Assembly: GCA_023447015.1 (NCBI GenBank)
Contig: JAEXPG010000217.1
Location: 1-7,624 of the forward strand
DNA: 7,624 bases
Reading direction: 5' to 3'
Source of the DNA: Verrucomicrobiota bacterium
Lineage (GTDB): Bacteria; Verrucomicrobiota; Verrucomicrobiia; Opitutales; Opitutaceae
The position numbers and the translations under genes were made by a program. Below are positions 1 through 6,173 of this stretch, piece after piece. Each line of letters starts with the position of its first letter. The first letter of the stretch is position 1. A model generated the notes under the pieces. That model saw only the letters and a list, made by a program, of their open reading frames with translations. It had not been told where the DNA came from and searched no databases.

Positions 1-4
1 AAAC

Positions 5-36
5 ACGGCCGCAGCCCAGGTGGGGCCGTTTTGTTT
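5..36 (+). terminator. Rho-independent terminator-like hairpin of an upstream gene
   Basis: ACGGCC at 5-10 pairs with GGCCGT at 24-29, giving a six-pair GC-rich stem with a 13-base loop. The T-rich run TTTTGTTT (29-36) follows on the plus strand. The A-rich bases at 1-3 can extend the pairing into the T-run. This is the usual form of an intrinsic terminator and would end a plus-strand gene lying left of the window. The loop is somewhat long and the upstream gene is not visible, so the call is moderate. Confidence 0.55.
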
Positions 37-174
37 GGGGCGGAGCGCCTGGATCGGGGTGGGTCTTGTCGCTGAACCTGCGCTTTGTGCTCTCGGCTTG
101 CCTTGCCGGGCGGCGTGAATACTCACCGGCAGCACAAACGGCGGTCAGAGCGACCGCTCTCGTGCACGCCAACC

Positions 175-576
175 ATGCCGATCAAATTCGAAGTCCGCGC
201 CCGTCATCTGCATGCGCATTGGAGCGGGACCATCACGGCGAGCGATCTGACGTCGATGTTCAAGGAACTGCCGGCGGTGGCGGCGGCGTGCAAGTTCGTG
301 CCCCACGTCCTGCACACGATGGACCCGAAGACGGAGCTGCAGCTGGGGACCATGGACGCGTGCGAGTACTCGTTGCGCCGGGCGCGCACGCCGATACCGA
401 CCCGCGTCAAGGCCGCGTTCGTCGCGAACACTCCGGTGGCGGTTGCGATCGCGAGTTCGTTCCGCGGACTGAACGGCAATCCGAACCTGACGATGGAGAC
501 CTTCCCAAGCGAAGCCGAGGCGTTGATCTGGCTCGGCGTGGGCGACACTCCGGCGGCGGACCCGGCGGAGGGGTGA
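175..576 (+). CDS. Small soluble protein, STAS/SEC14-like (SpoIIAA-like) domain, function unknown
   Basis: The product is 133 residues with no signal peptide or membrane segment. I chose ATG 175 because the protein-like pattern begins there (MPIKFEVRARHLHAHWSGTI). An in-frame TTG at 85 would add 30 basic, low-complexity residues. The alternation of beta strands (about 3-20, 43-49 and 78-85) with amphipathic helices, and the ending TFPSEAEALIWLGV (109-122), resemble the small STAS/SEC14-like proteins. Those typically close with an acidic 'EAxxWL' helix. This fold assignment rests on memory of the pattern and is not a confirmed domain match. Family members bind small ligands or act in regulatory protein contacts, but no role can be assigned here. 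The last ten residues are a flexible, Ala/Pro/Asp-rich tail. There is no Shine-Dalgarno sequence before the start. The gene lies 61 bases ahead of the small membrane protein gene on the same strand. Confidence 0.65.
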   Translation: MPIKFEVRARHLHAHWSGTITASDLTSMFKELPAVAAACKFVPHVLHTMDPKTELQLGTMDACEYSLRRARTPIPTRVKAAFVANTPVAVAIASSFRGLNGNPNLTMETFPSEAEALIWLGVGDTPAADPAEG

Positions 577-609
577 CGGAATCAGTTTTCCGGCCTTTTG
601 GTTTTCCTT
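577..609 (+). terminator. Possible weak intrinsic terminator in the 61-base gap
   Basis: CGGAA (577-581) pairs with TTCCG (588-592) around a six-base loop. A T-rich stretch with three T-runs follows (595-609). It sits immediately after the stop codon of the STAS-like gene. The stem is only five pairs and the T-runs are interrupted by GG and CC, so it may only attenuate transcription or be incidental. Confidence 0.3.
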
Positions 610-637
610 TTCGCGACCGGCTCGCAACCTGCCGGCC

Positions 638-1003
638 ATGTCCTGGCAGTACTATGCGATCCTCCACGTTGCCAGCATCCTGTTCCTGACCGGCGCTACC
701 TTCGCTGTGTTTGGCGGTGCCTCGGATGCTCGGCGCAAACTCATCCTCATGGCCGGCGGTGTCTTCAGCCTGCTGGCGCTCGTTGGCGGCTTTGGGCTGG
801 CCGCGAAGAAACTCGGCATGGCCAACCCGGCCGGCTGGCCCGCCTGGCTCTGGGTCAAGGTGCTGTGCTGGCTGTGGCTTTCCGCCATCGCCGGCATCGC
901 CTACCGCCGCCGGGCGCAGACCCCGCGCTGGATCGCGCTGACGGCGTTCGCGCTGCTGGTCGCCCTGGTGATGGCGTTCCTCAAACCCGACTTCGGCGGC
1001 TGA
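638..1003 (+). CDS. Small four-helix integral membrane protein, function unknown
   Basis: The product is 121 residues, almost all of it hydrophobic. Four membrane segments are predicted by eye at about 5-26, 34-54, 68-88 and 97-115. They are joined by short polar loops: DARRK at 30-34, KKLGMANPAG at 57-66 and RRRAQTPR at 90-97. The Arg-rich loops between TM1-TM2 and between TM3-TM4 suggest both lie in the cytoplasm, putting both termini outside. The layout has a GG-containing second helix, a P-x-W-L-x-x-K stretch at the head of TM3 and a terminal KPDFGG. It is reminiscent of the small SirB-like/DUF four-helix proteins, but this is a loose resemblance. No catalytic or metal-binding motif stands out; H10 is the only histidine. 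The reading frame is supported by its helix pattern and by fitting between its neighbours without overlap. The stop lies 21 bases before the polymerase start, so the two genes may be co-transcribed. There is no Shine-Dalgarno sequence. Confidence 0.75.
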   Translation: MSWQYYAILHVASILFLTGATFAVFGGASDARRKLILMAGGVFSLLALVGGFGLAAKKLGMANPAGWPAWLWVKVLCWLWLSAIAGIAYRRRAQTPRWIALTAFALLVALVMAFLKPDFGG

Positions 1004-1024
1004 ACCTCCGGCCCCGTCACGCTC

Positions 1025-3211
1025 ATGTTCGGCGACGCCAGCCATCTGCCCGTCTGCGGAGTGTGGATCGACGAACAGGGGCGCGCCCATGTCTCGCTCG
1101 CGACCGCGGACGGCGGGCGCTCGGAGGCGATGACGGAGTTTCGCCCCTTCGCCTGGCTGCGCGAGCGGCCGGCGGAGCTCCCGCCGCACGCGGAGATCGA
1201 GGCGTTGGCGGGCGAGGGCCTGTACCCGTTTCTCGCCCACACCCACGCCGCGGCGGCGCACGAGGCGCTGCTGAAGAAGGTCGGCACGGCGGGGTATGAC
1301 GTGCTGCGGCCGCTGGAGTGCCAGTTTCTCCTGCAGAAACGTCGCCGGCTCTACGACGGGCTGCGTTTCAACCAGCTCCGCCGGTGCCAGCTCGACATCG
1401 AGACTGCGGCCGAGGGCGAGGACCACTTCAGCGACCCGGCCAATCCCGGCGACCGCGTGCTCGCGATCGGCCTGCGCTTCGGCGCACGCACCGAGCTGCT
1501 CGAACTTGCCGCCGACACCGATGATGCCGAGCGCGACCTGCTGCACCGCTTCAACGCCGTGCTCGCGGAGGAGGACCCGGACACGATCGAGGGACACAAC
1601 CTCTTCAAGTTCGATCTCGACTACCTCCGCGTTCGCGGGAAACGGCTGAAGGTGGCCTGCGCCTGGGGGCGCTTCGGGCAGAAGGCCACGTTCCGCAACA
1701 GCCGCCTCAAACTGGCCGAACGCTGGATCGACTTCCCCCGTTGCGACGTGCCCGGCCGGGCCGTGATCGACACGTTTCTCCTCGCGCAGCTCTACGACAT
1801 CTCCTCGCGCGAGCTTACCTCCTACGGACTCAAGGAGCTCGCGCGCCACTTCGGCATCACCGACGACGAGTCTGGCGAGCGCACCTACCTGCCGGGCGCG
1901 CAGATCCAGCAGACGTTCCACTCCGACCGGGAGCGTTTCCGCGCCTACCTCCGCGACGATTTGCGCGAGACCGCCGGTCTCGGCGATCTCCTCCTCCCGA
2001 CCTACTTCGAGCAGGTGAAGGCGTTTCCCACGACCCTGCAGGAGGCCGCGTTGCGCGGGACCAGCACGAAGGTCGATCTGCTCTTCCTCGAGGAGTATTA
2101 CCACCGGCGCGCGGCAATTCCGGGCCCGGTGGAGGTGTCGGCGTTCGAGGGCGGCTTCTCGCGCAGTTTCAAGGAAGGCGTCTTCCACGACGTGATGCAC
2201 TTCGACGTCGCCTCGCTCTATCCGAGCCTGTTGCTGAGCATGGGGCGCAACCCGCGCGGCGACTCGCTGGGGGTGTTCATCCCGCTGCTCCGGCAGCTCC
2301 GCGACTACCGGCTGAAGTACAAGGGCCTCGCGCGCACCGAGCCCGATCCCGAGCTGCGCGCCGAGTACGCGGCGCGGCAGGCGAGCTTCAAGATCCTGAC
2401 CAACTCCTTCTACGGCTATCTCGGGTTCTCCGGGGCGCGCTTCGGCGACGGCGAGCTCGCCGCGGAGGTAACCCGCCGCGGCCGCGAGCTGCTCCAGTCG
2501 CTCATCGAGGAGTTCGGCAAAAACGACTGCGAGATCCTCGAGGCGGATACAGACGGCATCTATCTTGCCTCGGCCCGCTGGTTCGCGGAGCCGGAGAAGC
2601 TGCTCGCCGCGGTGGTGGGGATCCTGCCCGCCGGCATCGAGCTGGAGTACGACGGCTCGTACCGGGCGATGTTCTGCTACAAGGCGAAGAACTATGCGCT
2701 CTTCGACGGCGAGAAGGTCACCATCCGCGGTTCCGCGCTGCGCTCGCGCGGCATCGAGCCGTACCTGAAGAAGCTCGGCGACCAGCTCATCCGTTTCCTC
2801 CTCGGCACGGGGGCGGAGTCGCCGCTCGCGCTCGCCGAGGACTACCGGCGGCGCATCGCCGCCCGCGCCGCCGACGTGCGCGAGTTGGCGAAATCGGAGA
2901 ATCTCGGGCAGAGCACGGAGGCGTACGAGAAGTTCGTCGCCGGCGGCGGCAAGCCGCGGCGCGCTTCCGCCGAGGCGGCGCTGCAGCTCACGCCCCGCCC
3001 GCGGATGGGCGATCGGGTGGCCTATTTCATCGCACCGAAGCAGAAGGGCATGACCTCGGACTGGCAGCGGGCGCGCCCGGTGGAGCACTTCAACCCGGCC
3101 ACCGCCCCGTACGATCCCGACTACTATCTGGAGAAGCTCGACGACTGGCTGGAGCGGTACGGTCCGTTCCTCGGCCACAAGCCGACCAGTGCGCAGGGGG
3201 AGCTGTTTTGA
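1025..3211 (+). CDS. Family-B DNA polymerase with 3'-5' proofreading exonuclease (Pol II-like)
   Basis: The 728-residue protein carries the complete family-B motif set. The exonuclease (about 110-320) shows Exo I DIE (D124, E126), Exo II N192-x3-F-D197 and Exo III Y308-x3-D312, the four expected acidic metal ligands. The polymerase part shows motif A DVASLYPS (D394), motif B K456-x3-NSFYG (460-464) and motif C DTDG (D508, D510). Downstream are the KxKNY-type segment (553-557) and the thumb sequence GDRVAYFIA (662-670). Motif C has Gly where DTDS is commoner. Length is slightly below E. coli Pol II (783). The C terminus QGELF (724-728) fits the beta-clamp-binding consensus QxxLF, as Pol II does with QLGLF. 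There are no protein-priming inserts, inteins or phage neighbours. By analogy it would act in repair or replication restart in the cytoplasm. Whether it is a true orthologue of polB is unproven, so no symbol is given. ATG 1025 is the only reasonable start close to the upstream gene and lacks a Shine-Dalgarno sequence. Confidence 0.95.
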   Translation: MFGDASHLPVCGVWIDEQGRAHVSLATADGGRSEAMTEFRPFAWLRERPAELPPHAEIEALAGEGLYPFLAHTHAAAAHEALLKKVGTAGYDVLRPLECQFLLQKRRRLYDGLRFNQLRRCQLDIETAAEGEDHFSDPANPGDRVLAIGLRFGARTELLELAADTDDAERDLLHRFNAVLAEEDPDTIEGHNLFKFDLDYLRVRGKRLKVACAWGRFGQKATFRNSRLKLAERWIDFPRCDVPGRAVIDTFLLAQLYDISSRELTSYGLKELARHFGITDDESGERTYLPGAQIQQTFHSDRERFRAYLRDDLRETAGLGDLLLPTYFEQVKAFPTTLQEAALRGTSTKVDLLFLEEYYHRRAAIPGPVEVSAFEGGFSRSFKEGVFHDVMHFDVASLYPSLLLSMGRNPRGDSLGVFIPLLRQLRDYRLKYKGLARTEPDPELRAEYAARQASFKILTNSFYGYLGFSGARFGDGELAAEVTRRGRELLQSLIEEFGKNDCEILEADTDGIYLASARWFAEPEKLLAAVVGILPAGIELEYDGSYRAMFCYKAKNYALFDGEKVTIRGSALRSRGIEPYLKKLGDQLIRFLLGTGAESPLALAEDYRRRIAARAADVRELAKSENLGQSTEAYEKFVAGGGKPRRASAEAALQLTPRPRMGDRVAYFIAPKQKGMTSDWQRARPVEHFNPATAPYDPDYYLEKLDDWLERYGPFLGHKPTSAQGELF

Positions 3212-3310
3212 TCGCGGAAACGGCGGACGACCGAAGGCAGAGAACCCAGCCGGACCGGGCGATATCGGGAAGGGACTTCCGGACCCATTTGTGGATTCCG
3301 GGAGGAAATT

Positions 3311-3380
3311 GACCACGGATTGCACGGATCATCACGGATGAATATCCGGCCATCCGTGCCCATCCGTGTTATCGGTGGTC
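3311..3380. repeat. 70-nt symmetric hairpin of three CACGGAT and three ATCCGTG units
   Basis: CACGGAT occurs at 3314-3320, 3323-3329 and 3333-3339. Its reverse complement ATCCGTG occurs at 3352-3358 and 3362-3368, with a one-base variant ATCGGTG at 3371-3377. Starts are spaced 9 and 10 bases on the left arm and 10 and 9 on the right, so the arms mirror each other. Folded end to end, 30 positions face each other around a 10-base loop (3341-3350). By hand count, 24 are Watson-Crick pairs, one is G-T and five are mismatches. GG-AAT/ATTCC flanks (3304-3309 and 3382-3386) can extend the stem. It lies between two convergent genes, so it may act as a bidirectional transcript end, or it may be one copy of a dispersed intergenic repeat. 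Confidence 0.85.
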
Positions 3381-3410
3381 GATTCCGCGGAAACGAGTTT
3401 CCTGAGCGGT

Positions 3411-3428
3411 AACGAAGAGAACGAAGAC
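3411..3428. repeat. Two-copy 9-nt tandem AACGAAGAG / AACGAAGAC
   Basis: AACGAAGAG (3411-3419) is followed directly by AACGAAGAC (3420-3428), two copies differing at the last base. It begins 30 bases after the large symmetric hairpin, in the same spacer. Its reverse complement is CTTCGTT-type, a low-complexity motif. It could be part of the same repeat module or a chance tandem. Confidence 0.5.
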
Positions 3429-3484
3429 GGGAGGTAGGGCCGTGTCCGGGCCGATTCTGGTTCTCCGAACTGACGCAGCCGGAT

Positions 3485-3503
3485 GTGGGCCCAGGGCGCC
3501 CAC
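3485..3503 (-). other. GC hairpin just downstream of rseP
   Basis: GTGGGC (3485-3490) pairs perfectly with GCCCAC (3498-3503) around a seven-base loop. On the minus strand it begins 18 bases after the rseP stop codon. No T-run follows in that direction, so it is not a standard intrinsic terminator. It could stabilise the 3' end of the operon transcript. Confidence 0.35.
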
Positions 3504-3521
3504 TGTGCCGGACCGCCGGGC

Positions 3522-4973
3522 CTACGGCTTCGGCGGGGCGGGCTCGGCGGGCGGCGTCGGTTGCGCGGGCGGCTTCTCGTCGGCGGCCGGGCGGGCGTCG
3601 CCGGCGATGCGACGGACGTCGTTGGTGCCGACGTAGAGCATCAGGGTGAGCAGCAGCACCAGGAAGACGGTTTGGACCCCGCCGACGATGTTCAGCGGAA
3701 GGGGTTTGCCCCGGAGCTTGGCGATGGTGGCGAAGACCACGTGGCCGCCGTCGAGCACCGGAATGGGCATGAGATTGAAGACGGCCAGGGCGACGTTGAT
3801 GAGCAGGACGAAGTAGATGAGGGTGAGGATCCCGTCGTCGGCGGCGAAGACGAACTGCCGCATGATCTCAAGCGCGCCGCCCATGTCCTTGGCGCGGACG
3901 TCGGTGTTGGGATTGATCACGGTCCAGAGCGTGGTGAGGGAATCGGAGATCTGGTTCCAGACCTGGGCGACCGGGTTGGCGCGGATGTGCACGATGTCGG
4001 TCCGCCACTCGGCGCCCCATTCCTCCATGTCCTTGCTGAGGGCTCCGGCCGGCACGGTGAAAGTGGCGGTTCCGGCCGTGCGCTGCACGGAAACGCGGTG
4101 CTCGCGCTGTGCGTCGGCGGCGAGAAGCTCGTCCAGGGTCGTGAAGCTGCGGACGGCGATGTCGTCGACGGCGAGGATCTTGTCGCCGGGGAGAAAGCCG
4201 GCTTTGGCCGCCGGGCTTTCCGCCTTCACCGTGTCGACGTAGACGGTGTCGGCGCGGGCGATGCCGACGCGGCGCATCCGGCCCTTGGTGGCGAGTTCGG
4301 GGTGGAGCGTGAGCGAGAGCGGCTTGCCGTCGCGCTCGATGACGAACTCGGCGGTGCGTTGACCGTCGTCGGCGCGACCGGAGCCGTACACGAGCGCCTT
4401 GAGGACGTCGTTCCAGACCCGGACCTTGCTGCCGTCGATCGAGACGATCACGTCGCCGGCCCGGAGTCCGGCCACCGAGGCCGGGCTGGGGACCGTGGTG
4501 CCGTCGGAGCGTTTCATCGTCTTCAGGACGTAGCCGATCTCCGTGCGCTGCGAACCGACCGCCACGTCCTGGCCGGCCGCCCAGAGCACGGAGCCGAGCA
4601 GGCCCGCGAGCAGGAGGTTGAAGACGGCGCCAGCGACGGCGACGATGACCTTGTCGAGGTAGCCGACGGGCGGGAGCTTCCTGGCCTCCTGGCCATCGCC
4701 GCCCTCGAGTTCGCCCATGTCGGCGAGCTGGGGGAGGGCGACATAGCCGCCGAGCGGGATCCACGAGAGCATGAACTCGGTGCCGTGACGATCGGTCCAC
4801 GACCAGATCTTCGGCCCGAAGCCGATGGAGAAACGCGGCGCATACATGCCGCGCCAACGTGCGGCCAGGTAGTGGCCGAGCTCGTGGACAAAAACGCAGA
4901 TGCCGAGGCAGAAGACGGCGGCCAACAGCAACCAGGGCTTGGCGAGGAGAAGGTCGAGGACGTTGCCTTGCAT
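3522..4973 (-). CDS. rseP: RseP family site-2 zinc metalloprotease with two PDZ domains
   Basis: The 483-residue membrane protease has the zinc motif HELGH (30-34; H30, H34 ligands, E31 catalytic) in its first membrane segment. The partner motif NLMPIPVLDGGH (400-411, D408) lies in the third. PLGGYV (73-78) is the conserved membrane re-entrant stretch. Segments lie at about 14-36, 107-130, 382-405 and 430-448. Two PDZ domains lie between TM2 and TM3, with cores near AGLRAGDVIVSIDG (168-181) and AGFLPGDKILAVDD (258-271). In E. coli RseP cuts the anti-sigma factor RseA after DegS and also clears signal peptides; the substrate here is unknown, as no anti-sigma or sigma gene is in view. The C terminus (about 463-483) is an unusual Pro/Ala/Glu-rich tail, so the protein is slightly longer than the usual ~450. 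It is the last gene of the operon, 20 bases after dxr. The start has no Shine-Dalgarno sequence but gives a correct N terminus. Confidence 0.95.
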   Translation of the reverse strand: MQGNVLDLLLAKPWLLLAAVFCLGICVFVHELGHYLAARWRGMYAPRFSIGFGPKIWSWTDRHGTEFMLSWIPLGGYVALPQLADMGELEGGDGQEARKLPPVGYLDKVIVAVAGAVFNLLLAGLLGSVLWAAGQDVAVGSQRTEIGYVLKTMKRSDGTTVPSPASVAGLRAGDVIVSIDGSKVRVWNDVLKALVYGSGRADDGQRTAEFVIERDGKPLSLTLHPELATKGRMRRVGIARADTVYVDTVKAESPAAKAGFLPGDKILAVDDIAVRSFTTLDELLAADAQREHRVSVQRTAGTATFTVPAGALSKDMEEWGAEWRTDIVHIRANPVAQVWNQISDSLTTLWTVINPNTDVRAKDMGGALEIMRQFVFAADDGILTLIYFVLLINVALAVFNLMPIPVLDGGHVVFATIAKLRGKPLPLNIVGGVQTVFLVLLLTLMLYVGTNDVRRIAGDARPAADEKPPAQPTPPAEPAPPKP

Positions 4974-4993
4974 GGGTGCGTTGGGTGCGGGGG

Positions 4994-6157
4994 TCAGCCG
5001 GCGAGAAGTTGTTTGGCCGTGGCGCGGGCCTGCTGGTCGACGGCGAGGACCTCGTCGAGCGTCGCGGGTTCCATCGCGGGGATCCGCGCGAGGGTTTCAC
5101 CGACGACGCGGGCGATGTCGAGGAAGGGGAGCTTGTGGGCGAGGAAGGCGGCGACGGCGACCTCGTTGGCGGCGTTGAAGACGGCCGGGGCGGTGCCGCC
5201 GGCGCGCATTGCGTGGCAGGCGTGGCGCAGGCAGGGGTAACGCGTCGTGTCGACTGGCCGGAAGTCCAGGGTGAGCAGTTTCGCGAAATCGAGCGTCGGT
5301 TCCACTCCGGCGAGGCGCTCGGGGTGGAGCAGCGTGTGCTGGATCGCGAAGGTCATGCTCGGCGGCGTGAGCTGCGCGAGGATGCTGCCGTCGACATACT
5401 CGACGAGACCATGGACGATGCTCTGCGGGTGGAGCACCGCCTCGACCTGCTCGGCCCGCAGGCCGAAGAGCCACTGCGCCTCGATCATCTCGAGGCCCTT
5501 GTTGGCGAGGGTGGCGGAGTCGACGGTGATCTTGGGGCCCATCGACCAGTTGGGATGGCGCAACGCGTCCTCCGGCGTGACGTGCGCGAGGTCGGCGACG
5601 GGGCGGTCGCGGAAGGCGCCGCCCGAGGCGGTGACGATCACGCGGCGGATCGCCCGCGTCGGTTCGGCGCCGAGGCACTGGAAGAGGGCGTTGTGCTCGC
5701 TGTCGACGGGCAGGAGCCGCACGCCGCGCTCGCGGGCGGCGGCCATGACGAACTTGCCCGCCATCACGAGGATTTCCTTGCTCGCCAGGGCGATGTCCTT
5801 GCCGGCGCCAATGGCGGCGAGTGTCGGCTTGAGCGCCGTGGTGCCCACGACGGCGACCAGCACCAGATCGGCCTCGGGTAGGGTCGCGAGCGTGGTGCGC
5901 GCCTCGGGACCGGCGTGGAGCGTTGTGTCGGCGGGGAAATGCTTCTCGCGGTGCGCCGCGGACGCGGCCTCGGCGTCGGTCAACGCGACATGGCGCACGC
6001 CGAAGCGGCGGGCGATGGCCGCGAGCTTGGCGGTGCTGGCGCGGGCGCCGATGCCCACGAGTTCGAGGCGGTCGGAGTGGGCGGCGACGACGCGGAGGGC
6101 GTTTTCGCCGATGGAGCCGGTGGCTCCAAGCAGGACGATGCGTTTGCGGGCCACCAT
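4994..6157 (-). CDS. dxr: 1-deoxy-D-xylulose 5-phosphate reductoisomerase
   Basis: This enzyme converts 1-deoxy-D-xylulose 5-phosphate to 2-C-methyl-D-erythritol 4-phosphate using NADPH and a divalent metal. It is the committed step of the MEP isoprenoid pathway in the cytoplasm and the target of fosmidomycin. The 387 residues are close to family length. The NADPH fold opens with GATGSIG (11-17). ALASKE is at 123-128. The metal ligands are in VDSEHNALFQ (D152, E154). TASGGAF is at 176-182. The substrate loop HPNWSMG (201-207) precedes KITVDSATLANKGLE (209-223), where S214, N219, K220 and E223 correspond to E. coli S222, N227, K228 and E231. HPQS is at 243-246. All catalytic residues I can place are present. 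It lies 16 bases after cdsA and 20 before rseP in one operon. The ATG has no Shine-Dalgarno sequence, but the Rossmann strand starts at residue 6, so the start is well placed. Confidence 0.97.
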   Translation of the reverse strand: MVARKRIVLLGATGSIGENALRVVAAHSDRLELVGIGARASTAKLAAIARRFGVRHVALTDAEAASAAHREKHFPADTTLHAGPEARTTLATLPEADLVLVAVVGTTALKPTLAAIGAGKDIALASKEILVMAGKFVMAAARERGVRLLPVDSEHNALFQCLGAEPTRAIRRVIVTASGGAFRDRPVADLAHVTPEDALRHPNWSMGPKITVDSATLANKGLEMIEAQWLFGLRAEQVEAVLHPQSIVHGLVEYVDGSILAQLTPPSMTFAIQHTLLHPERLAGVEPTLDFAKLLTLDFRPVDTTRYPCLRHACHAMRAGGTAPAVFNAANEVAVAAFLAHKLPFLDIARVVGETLARIPAMEPATLDEVLAVDQQARATAKQLLAG

Positions 6158-6173
6158 GGGTGCCGGGCGCCGT

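Larger units (their letters stand above)
3212..3521. other. Non-coding spacer between convergent genes
   Basis: These 310 bases separate the polymerase stop from the rseP stop. No convincing reading frame occupies them; the open frames crossing here are extensions of antisense frames. The spacer contains a small hairpin (GGAAG 3268-3272 with CTTCC 3276-3280), a 70-nt symmetric repeat hairpin, a TTCCGCGGAA palindrome (3383-3392), a short 9-nt tandem and a GC hairpin next to rseP. None is followed by a proper T-run, so transcription from both sides may end by structure or Rho rather than at a classical terminator. Confidence 0.8.

Noticed and set aside
98..123. Promoter for the STAS-like gene (TTGCCT at 98-103 with AATACT at 118-123)
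   Set aside because: Each box matches only four of six consensus bases and the spacing is 14 bases, which is too short. Not supportable by eye.
85..174. TTG 85 as the start of the STAS-like gene
   Set aside because: The extra 30 residues are basic and low-complexity, while a natural beta strand begins directly after ATG 175.
1025..3211. Phage, casposon or protein-primed plasmid polymerase
   Set aside because: No terminal-protein or protein-priming inserts, no Cas1, no integrase, no inverted terminal repeats and no change in base composition. The C terminus carries a cellular clamp-type motif.
1741..3312. 523-codon plus-strand frame inside the polymerase gene
   Set aside because: It is a shifted frame of the polymerase gene, Arg/Ala-rich without motifs; the polymerase frame holds all catalytic motifs without interruption, so there is no frameshift.
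407..3325. 972-codon minus-strand open frame opposite the polymerase as a real gene
   Set aside because: It is codon-aligned with a clear family-B polymerase and stays open because GC-rich genes avoid TTA, CTA and TCA. Its product is low-complexity, Arg/Glu/Leu-rich, without motifs.
3314..3377. CRISPR array
   Set aside because: Units are only 7 bases with 2-3 base gaps, and half are inverted. There are no spacers of CRISPR length and no cas genes in view.
3483..5240. 585-codon plus-strand open frame opposite rseP and dxr
   Set aside because: It is codon-aligned with rseP, rich in Gly/Asp/Val/Glu, has no recognisable domain, and covers two unmistakable genes on the other strand.
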